A DNA stretch of 17,070 nucleotides from assembly GCA_045531205.1 (NCBI GenBank), contig JAZSDN010000036.1, positions 1 to 17,070 on the forward strand, read 5' to 3'. Shown here one piece after another: positions 6,669-15,462 of this stretch. The position numbers and the translations under genes are program-made. The notes below the pieces were generated by a model. That model saw nothing but the letters and a program-made list of their open reading frames with translations. It searched no databases and was not told the origin of the DNA. The stretch comes from JAZNQL01 sp045531205 (lineage in GTDB: Bacteria; Bacillota; Clostridia; UMGS1883; UMGS1540). Every line of letters starts with the position of its first letter. Position 1 is the first letter of the stretch.

Positions 6669-7448
6669 TTAATTAATATTTATTTGATTTTCAAAAACAC
6701 TTGCAGCTTCAGAGGATAGCTCAAAATAGGTACAAGCAGAATATGCACAATTCATATATGGATAGTACTTTATAACTAGAGTATCTGTGTTTTCTCCTGA
6801 TAATTCAATTAATATTTCCGAATTAAAATTACCATTATATCCTTTATAATCATGTGATGAAACTGTATTAGACTTTTTTAAAGTTTCAACCATAAAAGCA
6901 ATATCAAAGTTTGAGCTTGTTTTATTTCCGTTTATTTTCACATCGGTAATTTGGTGTTCTGACGAAAAGCCAAATAGATTCAATAATGATTCAAAAGAAA
7001 CCGTTTGATTGTTGTTTGGATTACAATAAAACAAATAATATAAAGTTGAATCATATTCAAACAATAAAACTGATTCACCAAGCAAACCATTATAATCATA
7101 AACTTTTCCTTTATTATAATTGGTAGTGACAGTTGTGGTTACATAATTGCCAATCATTTCTTTTGAAATGGTTTGTGGCAAGCCATGTTTTTTTATAATA
7201 TCACTATCAACTACGAGCTCATAATAACTATCATTAACAATACATGCTGTTATGGGTTCAACTGTATCCTTGTGTAAATAAGTATTTAATACAGTAACAG
7301 ATGAAATGATCATTACAAAACAAGCAGCAAGAGCAGCAATGCTTATCCATATTGCTCTAGTGTTTCTATGAGGTCTGACATCTGCGAATTCAATTATGTG
7401 CCTATCGCTTATTTCTCCGATTGCATTCATTAAAGTTTTTGCTGTCAT
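6669..7448 (-). CDS. Membrane-anchored anti-sigma factor
   Basis: 259 residues: a short cytoplasmic N-terminus (1-32, with AIGEISDRHIIEFADV), one transmembrane helix at about 33-54 and an extracytoplasmic domain of about 205 residues. The N-terminal pattern AIGxIxDxxIxE followed by a WISIAALAACF-type helix is what commonly accompanies this kind of clostridial ECF sigma factor. It lacks the HxxxCxxC of zinc-binding anti-sigma factors. The ATG overlaps the sigma stop as ATGA, giving near-equal synthesis. The large outer domain is probably the sensor whose ligand or cleavage frees the sigma factor. The secreted peptidase encoded next could be part of that switch, but this is inference. Confidence 0.85.
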   Translation of the reverse strand: MTAKTLMNAIGEISDRHIIEFADVRPHRNTRAIWISIAALAACFVMIISSVTVLNTYLHKDTVEPITACIVNDSYYELVVDSDIIKKHGLPQTISKEMIGNYVTTTVTTNYNKGKVYDYNGLLGESVLLFEYDSTLYYLFYCNPNNNQTVSFESLLNLFGFSSEHQITDVKINGNKTSSNFDIAFMVETLKKSNTVSSHDYKGYNGNFNSEILIELSGENTDTLVIKYYPYMNCAYSACTYFELSSEAASVFENQININ

Positions 7449-8002
7449 ACTGCAATCCCTCGTTCTTTTAAAAATAGCCTTAAATCTTCACGTAAACGTG
7501 ATAGTCTTGTCCTTATAGCTCCTTCACTCAACCCAGATAAAGATGAAATATCTTTATAAGAATCCATAAACCAGTAGCGTCTAACAAAAACCATTCTGTT
7601 TGTTTTATCTAAGGAATCCAAAAATTCATCTATGTAAGATGATAGTAATTTTGCTTCGATTTCCGTCTCTACGCTATGATTTGATTCAATACACCACTCA
7701 AATTCATCAAGGCAAGCTGTGTAAGTGCTGTCTCGCTTTGCGGCTAATTTATAATCTAGTTTGTCCATACAGCGATTTCTAACAAGCCTAAGCAAAAAAG
7801 CTAGCAACGGATTAGGTCTTTTTGGAGGTATAGTATTCCATATACCCAAGTATGAATCATTCACGCATTCTTCTGAATCCTCGTAATTATTAAGGATATT
7901 CATTGAAATCTTCATACATATTTTTTCATACTTTTTAGACAGCTCGACAATCGCTCTTTCCGAGCGCTCAAAGAAAAGATCAATTATTTTGCTGTCATCC
8001 AT
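7445..8002 (-). CDS. ECF-type RNA polymerase sigma factor
   Basis: 185 residues with the two ECF domains: sigma-2 at about 19-84 (NILNNYEDSEECVNDSYLGI, then IPPKRP) and sigma-4 at about 125-178, with helix-turn-helix near residues 148-171 (SYKDISSLSGLSEGAIRTRL). The MDDSKIIDLF start and EECVND motif are hallmarks of an ECF group very common in Clostridia and usually paired with a membrane anti-sigma protein, as here. AGGAGGTG at 8017-8010 is a strong ribosome site seven bases before ATG 8002. It is the first gene of the operon and probably switches on the genes behind it; a candidate promoter with a TGTAAC -35 lies at 8066-8038. Confidence 0.93.
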   Translation of the reverse strand: MDDSKIIDLFFERSERAIVELSKKYEKICMKISMNILNNYEDSEECVNDSYLGIWNTIPPKRPNPLLAFLLRLVRNRCMDKLDYKLAAKRDSTYTACLDEFEWCIESNHSVETEIEAKLLSSYIDEFLDSLDKTNRMVFVRRYWFMDSYKDISSLSGLSEGAIRTRLSRLREDLRLFLKERGIAV

Positions 8003-8037
8003 AAATATTCACCTCCTAAAAACTCCGTTACACTAAT

Positions 8038-8066
8038 ATAATAGGAATTTTTTTTCATTTGTTACA
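8038..8066 (-). promoter_or_regulatory. Candidate operon promoter (TGTAAC, 17 bases, TATTAT)
   Basis: On the minus strand TGTAAC at 8066-8061 is followed after 17 bases by TATTAT at 8043-8038, about 36 bases before the sigma start codon. TGTAAC is closer to ECF-type -35 boxes than to TTGACA, while TATTAT fits sigma-A, so either autoregulation or housekeeping transcription is possible. A second TGTAAC lies at 8032-8027, nearer the ribosome site. Confidence 0.45.
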
Positions 8067-8104
8067 TAATTTTCAAAAATTATATCATAAATCACAAAAA
8101 TAAA

Positions 8105-8464
8105 AAAGCTATCAATTACCAAACAAAAAGTGGAGAATTAAAAATAAACTACCTTAGTGAGGTGGACATTGTAAAACCAAACGAACTTGTTGATTTTTGC
8201 GAAAACAATTTTTATGATCATTTTTCGCTTTCAGCTTCTAAAAACACAAAGGTAGTATCAACATAGAATTTAAGTGATACCTAATACCGCTTTGGAATGA
8301 ACAGTAATGATGGCCTTTTTTATTAGTCTCAGCTTCTTAATTCATTTTGGATAACAATCTATTTCTTGAATATTATTTAGTGATGAGTAAAAAACTTGAT
8401 TGTTGATGTTCTTAAAGAGTTGAGTGATTACTTTGTATCAATAATTAATTGGTTAATTGTGTGA
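8105..8464 (+). pseudogene. Decayed C-terminal half of a paralogue of the 16184-16963 lipoprotein
   Basis: Reading from 8105 gives matches to residues about 137-255 of the intact lipoprotein downstream: DIVKPNELVDFCE against DIVKLNELLVFCE, NTKVVST against NTKAVST, YRFGMNSNDGLF against YRFKMSSNDGLF, then in another frame (8347-8385) LDNNLFLEYYLVM against LDNVLVYRYYEVM, and back in the first frame LIVDVLKELSDYFVSIIN against LIIDVPKELSEYFISLIN. Stops interrupt it at 8264, 8282, 8324 and 8378-8386. The order and spacing are preserved, so chance is very unlikely. The 5' half, including lipobox and ribosome site, is missing; what lies left of 8105 is the promoter of the opposing sigma operon. A decayed terminator (8494-8514) follows, matching the intact gene's terminator. 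Confidence 0.9.
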
Positions 8465-8493
8465 TAATTGAAATTAAAATTTCAAACACACAC

Positions 8494-8514
8494 CCCTTAA
8501 CTATAAGTTGAGGG
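8494..8514 (+). terminator. Decayed terminator hairpin of the pseudogene
   Basis: CCCTTAAC (8494-8501) pairs with GTTGAGGG (8507-8514), with one G-T pair and a 5-base loop. The arms resemble CCCTCAAC and GTTGAGGG of the terminator after the intact lipoprotein gene (16976-17001), and the hairpin sits at a similar distance past the reading frame, so it is probably the same element in decay. No T-run is left. Confidence 0.6.
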
Positions 8515-8733
8515 ATGATTTTGGTTATTCAATAAATCTTTACAAAGGTCCATTATAATATTTAAGTTGTTTTTGCCGTGATAGTGCACAAATTATAGCC
8601 AATCTTATTGTGCAAATAGCAGAACTTCAAAAAAAACAAAAATTTTTGCGTAACATTTTGTGATTTTCTTCATATATATATAGGATGCAAAATTATAAGC
8701 ACCTAGCAAATCAAAAGAAAGAGAGGAAACATT
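8515..8733 (+). promoter_or_regulatory. Leader and promoter region of the RHS gene
   Basis: This AT-rich stretch holds no ORF. A 7-bp dyad, TGCACAA (8585-8591) and TTGTGCA (8608-8614), is a possible operator. GTAACA at 8650-8655 followed by the TATATATATA run (8672-8681) is the best promoter candidate; the GTAACA resembles the -35 proposed for the sigma operon on the other strand. GAGAGG at 8721-8726 is the ribosome site. None of the promoter elements is certain. Confidence 0.35.
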
Positions 8734-11700
8734 ATGAGAAAACTCACAAAAATCATATCTGCCATTTTAGTTGCTGTTCTTTATCTTCAAATAATTGCAC
8801 CGGGAACAGTAGCTATTGGTGCAACACCACTCATTGGTAACAATGCAGCGATGAGTGCAGCGGAAGGTGTCACGCTGCCTTCTCAAAATAACGATTTAGA
8901 AGTAGCAGAAATTGATGCTGCCATTTCCGCAAATGACTCGACAGAAGAAATTTTGGACAGTAAAATCGTAACGCCAATAATGGGAGAGGTCGAGGAATTA
9001 CGCACTGAAAACACTAAACATTATCGTCACAAAGATGGCACATATACGGCTGCTATCTATTCCGAGCCCATTCATTATATGGATTCAACAGGCTCGTGGC
9101 AGGATATTGATAACACTCTTACACTTAATAGTAAAAGAAAGAGTGCTTCTGGTAAAGCTACTTATACACCTGCTGCATCATCTCTTGATATCAGAATTCC
9201 GCAAGATTTTGCTGATAATCAAATGCTGACTATAGGCAAAGACGGTTATACTGTCGGCATGAGAATTAAAATATCCGATAATACGGCAACAATGAGTCGG
9301 TCATCAGCAACAGCCTCAAGTAAAATTACTTCTACTAAAGCGGTAATTAACAACAGCTTTGAAAGTATGGAAACAGCAAGTATATCACCCATTACTGATA
9401 CTTCGACTTCAGATAATTTTGCTGTTGAATCAGCAAACAAAGAAAAGATGAAACTTGATAAAAAAGTTTCTGCAGTCAATTACAATGATGTCTTGGATGG
9501 TGCAGACTTGCAGTATGTTATTACTCCAAGCAAAGTTAAAGAAAATATCATTGTTAATGAAGCACAGGATTCATATGTTTATCAGTTCGAGCTTGATTTG
9601 GACGGACTTATCCCTGTTGCACAAGACAATGGCTCAATAAAGCTCTATGAGAATAAAGATGATGACGAGGCTTTGTTTACTATTGAAACACCCTATATGT
9701 ATGACGCAAACGAAGAAACCAGCTTTGATGTCACAATGAGTTTGAATGGTAATATTCTTACTGTCACAGCAAATGCAGAATGGATCAATGACGAAAATCG
9801 AAAGTTTCCTGTTATCATTGACCCCACATTTTCAACAAACGCTTCTACGTTCTATGATGCAACGGCAAATAAAAACACACCTATTATGAATTTTGATTCG
9901 TATAAGTATTTATATGCCGGTAACGGAACTCTTAATGTCAGACGAACATATATAAAATTCACACTTCCCAAATTGCCGGAAGGAAGTGTAGTTACCGATG
10001 CAAATTTAACCTTTACTCAACATGATGTAAACCAAGGCAGTAGCAGTATGAAACTTTTCGCCTTCGATTTAACCGGATTGGATTCGTGGTCGGAAAGTTC
10101 TATAACTTGGAACAATCAACCTGTTTCCACAGAGAAGAACGCTGCTCATGATGATATTTCGATTAAAAATTTAGATTATGTATCATTCAAAACATCAAAT
10201 GTTGACGGACAACCCTATACTTTCAACATTACAAAAGCTGTTAAAAATTGGTACGAGGGACGTACTAATAATGGTCTGATGATTACAAACAGCGATGAAA
10301 CCGCAGATAGCCAAGCTGTTCTTTATTCCAGCGACCATGATACTGCATCTCTCCATCCTTCTGTTACTGTAATTTATAACAACAACATCGGTCTTGAAGA
10401 TTATTGGTCTTATGAAACTGTTGATATGGGTCGTTCAGGTACATTGTATGCTAACCCTTATAACGGTAGTGTTACATATGCCCACAGTGATTTGAGTATG
10501 ACAGGCAATCTTCTTTCTATCAGTATTTCTCATATTCACAATAACAACACCGACAGTATATACAGCACAGTTTATAGCGGAATGTATGTAGGTAAAAAGT
10601 ACCACCTGAACATTCAAGAAGTAGTGACCTATGATAGTTCTGTTGGTAAGTACAAACACTACGACGGTGATGGAACAGCACATTATTATGAACAGAACGG
10701 AGATGTTTACACAGAAGAATATAACCCGACACAAACTCTGACAGTAAATAGTTCTGAATATATCATAAGTGATGCTCAGGATAATAAAAAATATTTCAAT
10801 TCAGCGGGACAGCTTTACAAACTTGTTGACAAAAACGGCAACACACAGACAGTTACTTTTAATGGTAATTTAATTACAGCAGTAACGGATCCTGTTGGAA
10901 GAACAGCAACTTTAGCGTATAATTCTTATGGACAGCTCATATCAATTACTGACCCTGCAGGTCGTATAACCACTTACACTTATAGCAGTACATCAACATC
11001 TGCAAATCTTACAAAGATTACATATCCTGATGGTAAAACAACCTCTTTTACCTATTCGTCATATAATATTACGAAAGTTACAGCTTATGACAGCTCGTAT
11101 TGTACTTTATCTTATCATTATCAGACTTACAGAGGATATCGAGTTTCAACCATAGGACAGCGTGACAAAGAAGCACAGGTCACAAACTACTCAACATTTA
11201 GATATGTTGAAGCTAACGAATCAGGTATTGCTTCAGGTAACACAGTTGTAAATCGTTATTTTGATACAAATAAATCAAATTTTGACGGTTCAAACACTTA
11301 TTTGTTTGATATTTACGGACGAGTAACAAGTGTAACAAATGAAGATTATCAAACTCAATATGCGGTATATGGTTCTGATGCAAATACCACTTCTTTTAAT
11401 AAAATTACAGACTCTTCAGAACTTTTAACTATTTCAACAAACGCACTTAAAAATCACGGTTTCGAAAGCGGTAATGAGTATTGGTCAGCATTGCAAACAG
11501 CAACCGGAAGTTGGGGCTATGTTGATAATATTGATAACAGTTCACTCGGCAAGAAATATATGCAGCTTGAATTGACAAGTAACACCGGTACTTTTGAAGT
11601 TGGACAAGACTTCACTGCAACCGCAGGGCAAACATATACGGTTTCCGTAGATATCAATATTCCTGATCCTATTGAACTTAATGGTAACAACGGCGTGGCA

Positions 11701-14700
11701 TTCGGTTTGGTATATTGTATTGATGGCACATGGTATAATGCTTCATCAAGATGGATTGGCTCAACAAGCAGTTGGGAACGTTTCAGCCACACAGTTACAT
11801 TGCCTAACGGCAATATAACCAACTGCCATGTTTTTCTTGAGCTTGTTGATGCTCAGCGTACAGTTCGTTTTGACAACGTTCAAGTAGAAAAAAGCGGCGG
11901 TGCTCGCAGTTACAATCTTGTTGAAAACAGCGACTTCTCAAAAGGCACCGGCAGTAATGTTTATAAATGGACAACTTCAGGAGCGGATTCTGTAGACGGT
12001 GTTCAGTATATTGCAGATGCGGGACGCAATTTTTATATGATGACCGGTTCTGTATCAAAAGCCAAATATATCCGTCAGCAAATATATGTAAATGCAAAAG
12101 CCGGTGATTCGCTGATAATAGGCGGAAAAGTAGCTGCGTATGCAACAAAAGCAGCAAGCGGAATGAGCGACAGCAGAAAATTTGAAATCAGAGCAACTTT
12201 ATATGATGCTGATGGTTCATATATGAAAGAGGTAATAATTCCTTTTGATCCGAATGTTAGCCAAGAGAGACAAGTAAAAGCCGCATATGTACCGCTTGAA
12301 GAAGACTGCAAATATTTGTATTTCTATTTCCGTTACTATTATCAGACTGATAGCTTCACTATTGATGATGCTTTTGTTTATGTGGATAGTTATGGTGAAC
12401 ATTATACCTATGATGAAACCAGTGGCTTGACAACAACGGTTTATAACGACGAAGGTAAGGCGACCTGCTATTCGTATGATAATAACGATGTGTCTGAGGT
12501 TACACAATTCACCTCGATCGAAAGAGCTGAGGAATTCCAAGAAAACCTTGATATAGAACCTGAAATCAGAGAATCTGTTGCAACATATTCATATGACGAT
12601 AACCATAATGTTACAACAACTACAAATAACATTGGAACAAGAATTGAATATGAATATAATGATGCCGGTCAGGTTACAAACCAAACCACAATATACACAG
12701 ATGAGAACGGTGAAGAAATCACAATGACAGAAACCTTCGCCTATTATCAAAACGGTAATTATATTAAGGGACATACCGATGCTTCAGATGTAACTACATT
12801 GTATGTTTACGACAACGATGAAAGCGGAGAAAACATAACTAAAGGACTCTTAACAAGTGTTACCGATTCTGTCGGCAACACCACAACTTACACCTATGAC
12901 CCGAATACAGACGAACTGCTTTCGGCAAGTGGTGAGGCTGATCCTTCTGTTCCATCAACAACAAGCTTTACTTACGAAAATTATCTACCCCAAACCATCA
13001 CAAAGAATGGTACAACATATTCATATGAATATGATTCTCAGAATCGAGTTACTTCAAGCAAGGTTGGAACACAGACTTTGGCAACCAATTCGTATAATGA
13101 CAGACAAATGTTGTCACAGGTAACTTATGCAAATAACGCTTATTATACTCCTGTTTATGACAGTCGTGATCGCTTAGTTGGTGATTCTTGGAATGGTACT
13201 CAGATTTCCGAATATTATTATAACGAAAATGACAGATTATCAAAAACTGTAGATAATGTTACAAACACATCGTACCAGTATGATTATGCTTTCTACGATT
13301 TGCCATTCAGAGTTACCGGAAGTGACGGTACCCAAACAACTTACGACTACAGCATGTCAGGGGAACTTGCAAGATTGACATTTAGTGATGACTATGTTAA
13401 TATATATTCGGGCAAATATTATACTAACGAAAAGGGTATGCCTGAAGATGTTGTTATTGATACTCTTGACAACACATTGATTCACTACAATTATGATGAT
13501 TTTGGCAGAGTCGAAAGTTATTCATACGGTCCTGTTATCAGAACAATCAAGTATAAAGATGGAGCCACTGATGGTGTAGCTACTACAAGCAATCAGATTG
13601 AAGAAATTATTGATGAAACCAAAGATGGAGATCATCTTCAGGTTTATTACTTTGAGTATAATGATGACGGAAGTTTCTATTATAGCTATGAAGGCGTAGA
13701 CCAACAGTCGTTTGACTATATTTATGATGGATTAGGCAGAGTAATAGAAAACTACACTTCAGATGATTTGTATGTGTATTCTTATGATGCCGCCGGAAAC
13801 ATTACATCTGTTGGTATTTGGTATGAACCGATTCATACATTTACTTATGGCAACGAAAACTGGAAAGACCAATTAACTGCGGTTGATGGTAAGGCAATTA
13901 CCTATGATGCTAACGGCAACCCTCTTTCCTTTGATGGTTATAACTATACTTGGCAGAGAGGCACGCAGCTTGCAAGTATAACCGGTAATGGTAAAAACAT
14001 CAGTTATGTATATGATTCACAAGGTCATAGAGTACAGAAAACTGTTGATGGTGAAACAACCAATTATCTTTATTCTGGCGATTTGTTAATGCGTCAGACT
14101 GATGGCACAAACACCATAGACTTCCAATATGATGCAGGCGGAAATCTGGTAGGTTTCCTCCATAATGGTACACCGTATTACTATTTAAGAAGTCTGCTGA
14201 ACGATATTTCTGGTATTGTTGACGGCGAAGGTAATGTCGTTGCCAAATATAGATATGATGCATATGGTAACATAATTTATTCCACAGGAAATATGGCAGC
14301 AATTAACCCTATTCGTTACAGAGGTTATTATTACGATACCGAAACAAATTGGTATTATCTTAATTCAAGATATTACAATCCTGAGTGGGGCAGATTTATA
14401 AGTCCTGACAGCGTTTTTATTGCAGGCAATACAATTACAGGAAACAATATGTATGCTTACTGTAATAATAATCCTGTTATGTATGTTGACCCATTTGGCA
14501 CAGAACCTATAACTTGGAGTGCAATCTTTGATTTTATAGAAGAGCCTGTTTGGTATGCTAGTTCTTTCATAGCAAAAGAATTAAAACCAATTACTGATAC
14601 TGTAGTTGCTGATATATCAAATGATATTCTAAACAAGTTAGTAGAGGACACAGATGCCAACTTTGCGTTGAAACCAGCCGGAATAGGACTATCTATTGTT

Positions 14701-15444
14701 TTATGGTCAGGAGCGCATGTTTTACTACCTTTAATTCCTTCTTCAGGTAATACTTTTGATTATAAAACCGGATTAAGACACTTTATGCCTGTTGATATGT
14801 CTTTTGGTGCTCCGTGGGCAGGATATTTCCTTGGCTTTGAACAAGATGATGGTAATAAGAAATATAAAAGCTATACAAGTGTAGAAGAAAAGCATATGTG
14901 GCAAAGTTTGGTTGGATACACCCCTATATATGATTTTTTCTTCAGCCTTGGCGGACCGATTTTTAGAGATCTATACAAATTTGAAACAGAAAATACAGGT
15001 TTATTGTCCTCACTTTTCCCAACAAACTACTATGTTATATGGATTTGGAAAGGCGATTATTGGAATTTAGGTGCCGGGGCTGAAATAGGAATTTATCATA
15101 CATTTATTGATTATTATGCTGAAAGAGATTTTTATGATGTAGATACAGACTTAACTCTTGATGTAGACATGACCATCACCTACGGAGGTGAAGAACTTAA
15201 CCACCTTGTTCAGAAAAATTGGTGGGTATGTTCTTTTACTCCTGAAATACAATTGCCAGATATTGATTTACTTAAAGTGGATTTAAAAGTGCGTTTTACA
15301 GATCCTAGTTTAAGAGAACCGTTCTATTTAGAGTATATTAATAATCAAAACACAGAGTACAAATGGGACGAAATTAATATGATTTGTTACCCACCGTATA
15401 CCGACGACAACAAAAACGAATACCAATTTACTGTTACCTATTAA
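8734..15444 (+). CDS. Secreted RHS/WapA-type polymorphic toxin with DUF4474-like C-terminus
   Basis: 2236 residues. A Sec signal peptide (about 1-29) is followed by a variable N-terminal region (the YRHKDGTYTAAIYSEPIHYM stretch near 100) and a DNRLRE-like module at about 370-550 (VVTDANLTF, SITWNNQP). YD repeats start near 690 (DPAGRITTYTY), stop near 895 for two tandem jelly-roll-like, carbohydrate-binding-type modules (about 902-1055 and 1060-1220), and resume at about 1220-1850. The RHS core (about 1860-1922) reads RGYYYDTETNWYYLNSRYY, then GRFISPDS and YVDPFG (Asp1919), where RHS proteins usually cleave themselves. The 314-residue tail (1923-2236) contains IWIWKGDYWNLGAGAEIGIY, typical of DUF4474, and is the presumed toxin or effector. 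The ribosome site GAGAGG is seven bases before the ATG. The frame is intact throughout. The RHS architecture is certain; the tail's activity is unknown. Confidence 0.95.
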   Translation: MRKLTKIISAILVAVLYLQIIAPGTVAIGATPLIGNNAAMSAAEGVTLPSQNNDLEVAEIDAAISANDSTEEILDSKIVTPIMGEVEELRTENTKHYRHKDGTYTAAIYSEPIHYMDSTGSWQDIDNTLTLNSKRKSASGKATYTPAASSLDIRIPQDFADNQMLTIGKDGYTVGMRIKISDNTATMSRSSATASSKITSTKAVINNSFESMETASISPITDTSTSDNFAVESANKEKMKLDKKVSAVNYNDVLDGADLQYVITPSKVKENIIVNEAQDSYVYQFELDLDGLIPVAQDNGSIKLYENKDDDEALFTIETPYMYDANEETSFDVTMSLNGNILTVTANAEWINDENRKFPVIIDPTFSTNASTFYDATANKNTPIMNFDSYKYLYAGNGTLNVRRTYIKFTLPKLPEGSVVTDANLTFTQHDVNQGSSSMKLFAFDLTGLDSWSESSITWNNQPVSTEKNAAHDDISIKNLDYVSFKTSNVDGQPYTFNITKAVKNWYEGRTNNGLMITNSDETADSQAVLYSSDHDTASLHPSVTVIYNNNIGLEDYWSYETVDMGRSGTLYANPYNGSVTYAHSDLSMTGNLLSISISHIHNNNTDSIYSTVYSGMYVGKKYHLNIQEVVTYDSSVGKYKHYDGDGTAHYYEQNGDVYTEEYNPTQTLTVNSSEYIISDAQDNKKYFNSAGQLYKLVDKNGNTQTVTFNGNLITAVTDPVGRTATLAYNSYGQLISITDPAGRITTYTYSSTSTSANLTKITYPDGKTTSFTYSSYNITKVTAYDSSYCTLSYHYQTYRGYRVSTIGQRDKEAQVTNYSTFRYVEANESGIASGNTVVNRYFDTNKSNFDGSNTYLFDIYGRVTSVTNEDYQTQYAVYGSDANTTSFNKITDSSELLTISTNALKNHGFESGNEYWSALQTATGSWGYVDNIDNSSLGKKYMQLELTSNTGTFEVGQDFTATAGQTYTVSVDINIPDPIELNGNNGVAFGLVYCIDGTWYNASSRWIGSTSSWERFSHTVTLPNGNITNCHVFLELVDAQRTVRFDNVQVEKSGGARSYNLVENSDFSKGTGSNVYKWTTSGADSVDGVQYIADAGRNFYMMTGSVSKAKYIRQQIYVNAKAGDSLIIGGKVAAYATKAASGMSDSRKFEIRATLYDADGSYMKEVIIPFDPNVSQERQVKAAYVPLEEDCKYLYFYFRYYYQTDSFTIDDAFVYVDSYGEHYTYDETSGLTTTVYNDEGKATCYSYDNNDVSEVTQFTSIERAEEFQENLDIEPEIRESVATYSYDDNHNVTTTTNNIGTRIEYEYNDAGQVTNQTTIYTDENGEEITMTETFAYYQNGNYIKGHTDASDVTTLYVYDNDESGENITKGLLTSVTDSVGNTTTYTYDPNTDELLSASGEADPSVPSTTSFTYENYLPQTITKNGTTYSYEYDSQNRVTSSKVGTQTLATNSYNDRQMLSQVTYANNAYYTPVYDSRDRLVGDSWNGTQISEYYYNENDRLSKTVDNVTNTSYQYDYAFYDLPFRVTGSDGTQTTYDYSMSGELARLTFSDDYVNIYSGKYYTNEKGMPEDVVIDTLDNTLIHYNYDDFGRVESYSYGPVIRTIKYKDGATDGVATTSNQIEEIIDETKDGDHLQVYYFEYNDDGSFYYSYEGVDQQSFDYIYDGLGRVIENYTSDDLYVYSYDAAGNITSVGIWYEPIHTFTYGNENWKDQLTAVDGKAITYDANGNPLSFDGYNYTWQRGTQLASITGNGKNISYVYDSQGHRVQKTVDGETTNYLYSGDLLMRQTDGTNTIDFQYDAGGNLVGFLHNGTPYYYLRSLLNDISGIVDGEGNVVAKYRYDAYGNIIYSTGNMAAINPIRYRGYYYDTETNWYYLNSRYYNPEWGRFISPDSVFIAGNTITGNNMYAYCNNNPVMYVDPFGTEPITWSAIFDFIEEPVWYASSFIAKELKPITDTVVADISNDILNKLVEDTDANFALKPAGIGLSIVLWSGAHVLLPLIPSSGNTFDYKTGLRHFMPVDMSFGAPWAGYFLGFEQDDGNKKYKSYTSVEEKHMWQSLVGYTPIYDFFFSLGGPIFRDLYKFETENTGLLSSLFPTNYYVIWIWKGDYWNLGAGAEIGIYHTFIDYYAERDFYDVDTDLTLDVDMTITYGGEELNHLVQKNWWVCSFTPEIQLPDIDLLKVDLKVRFTDPSLREPFYLEYINNQNTEYKWDEINMICYPPYTDDNKNEYQFTVTY

Positions 15445-15462
15445 ACAAAGGAGATTTTTATT

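Noticed and set aside
8469..8484. Short palindrome TGAAATT / AATTTCA
   Set aside because: Seven-base A/T arms are expected by chance in this composition and it has no relation to a start or stop.
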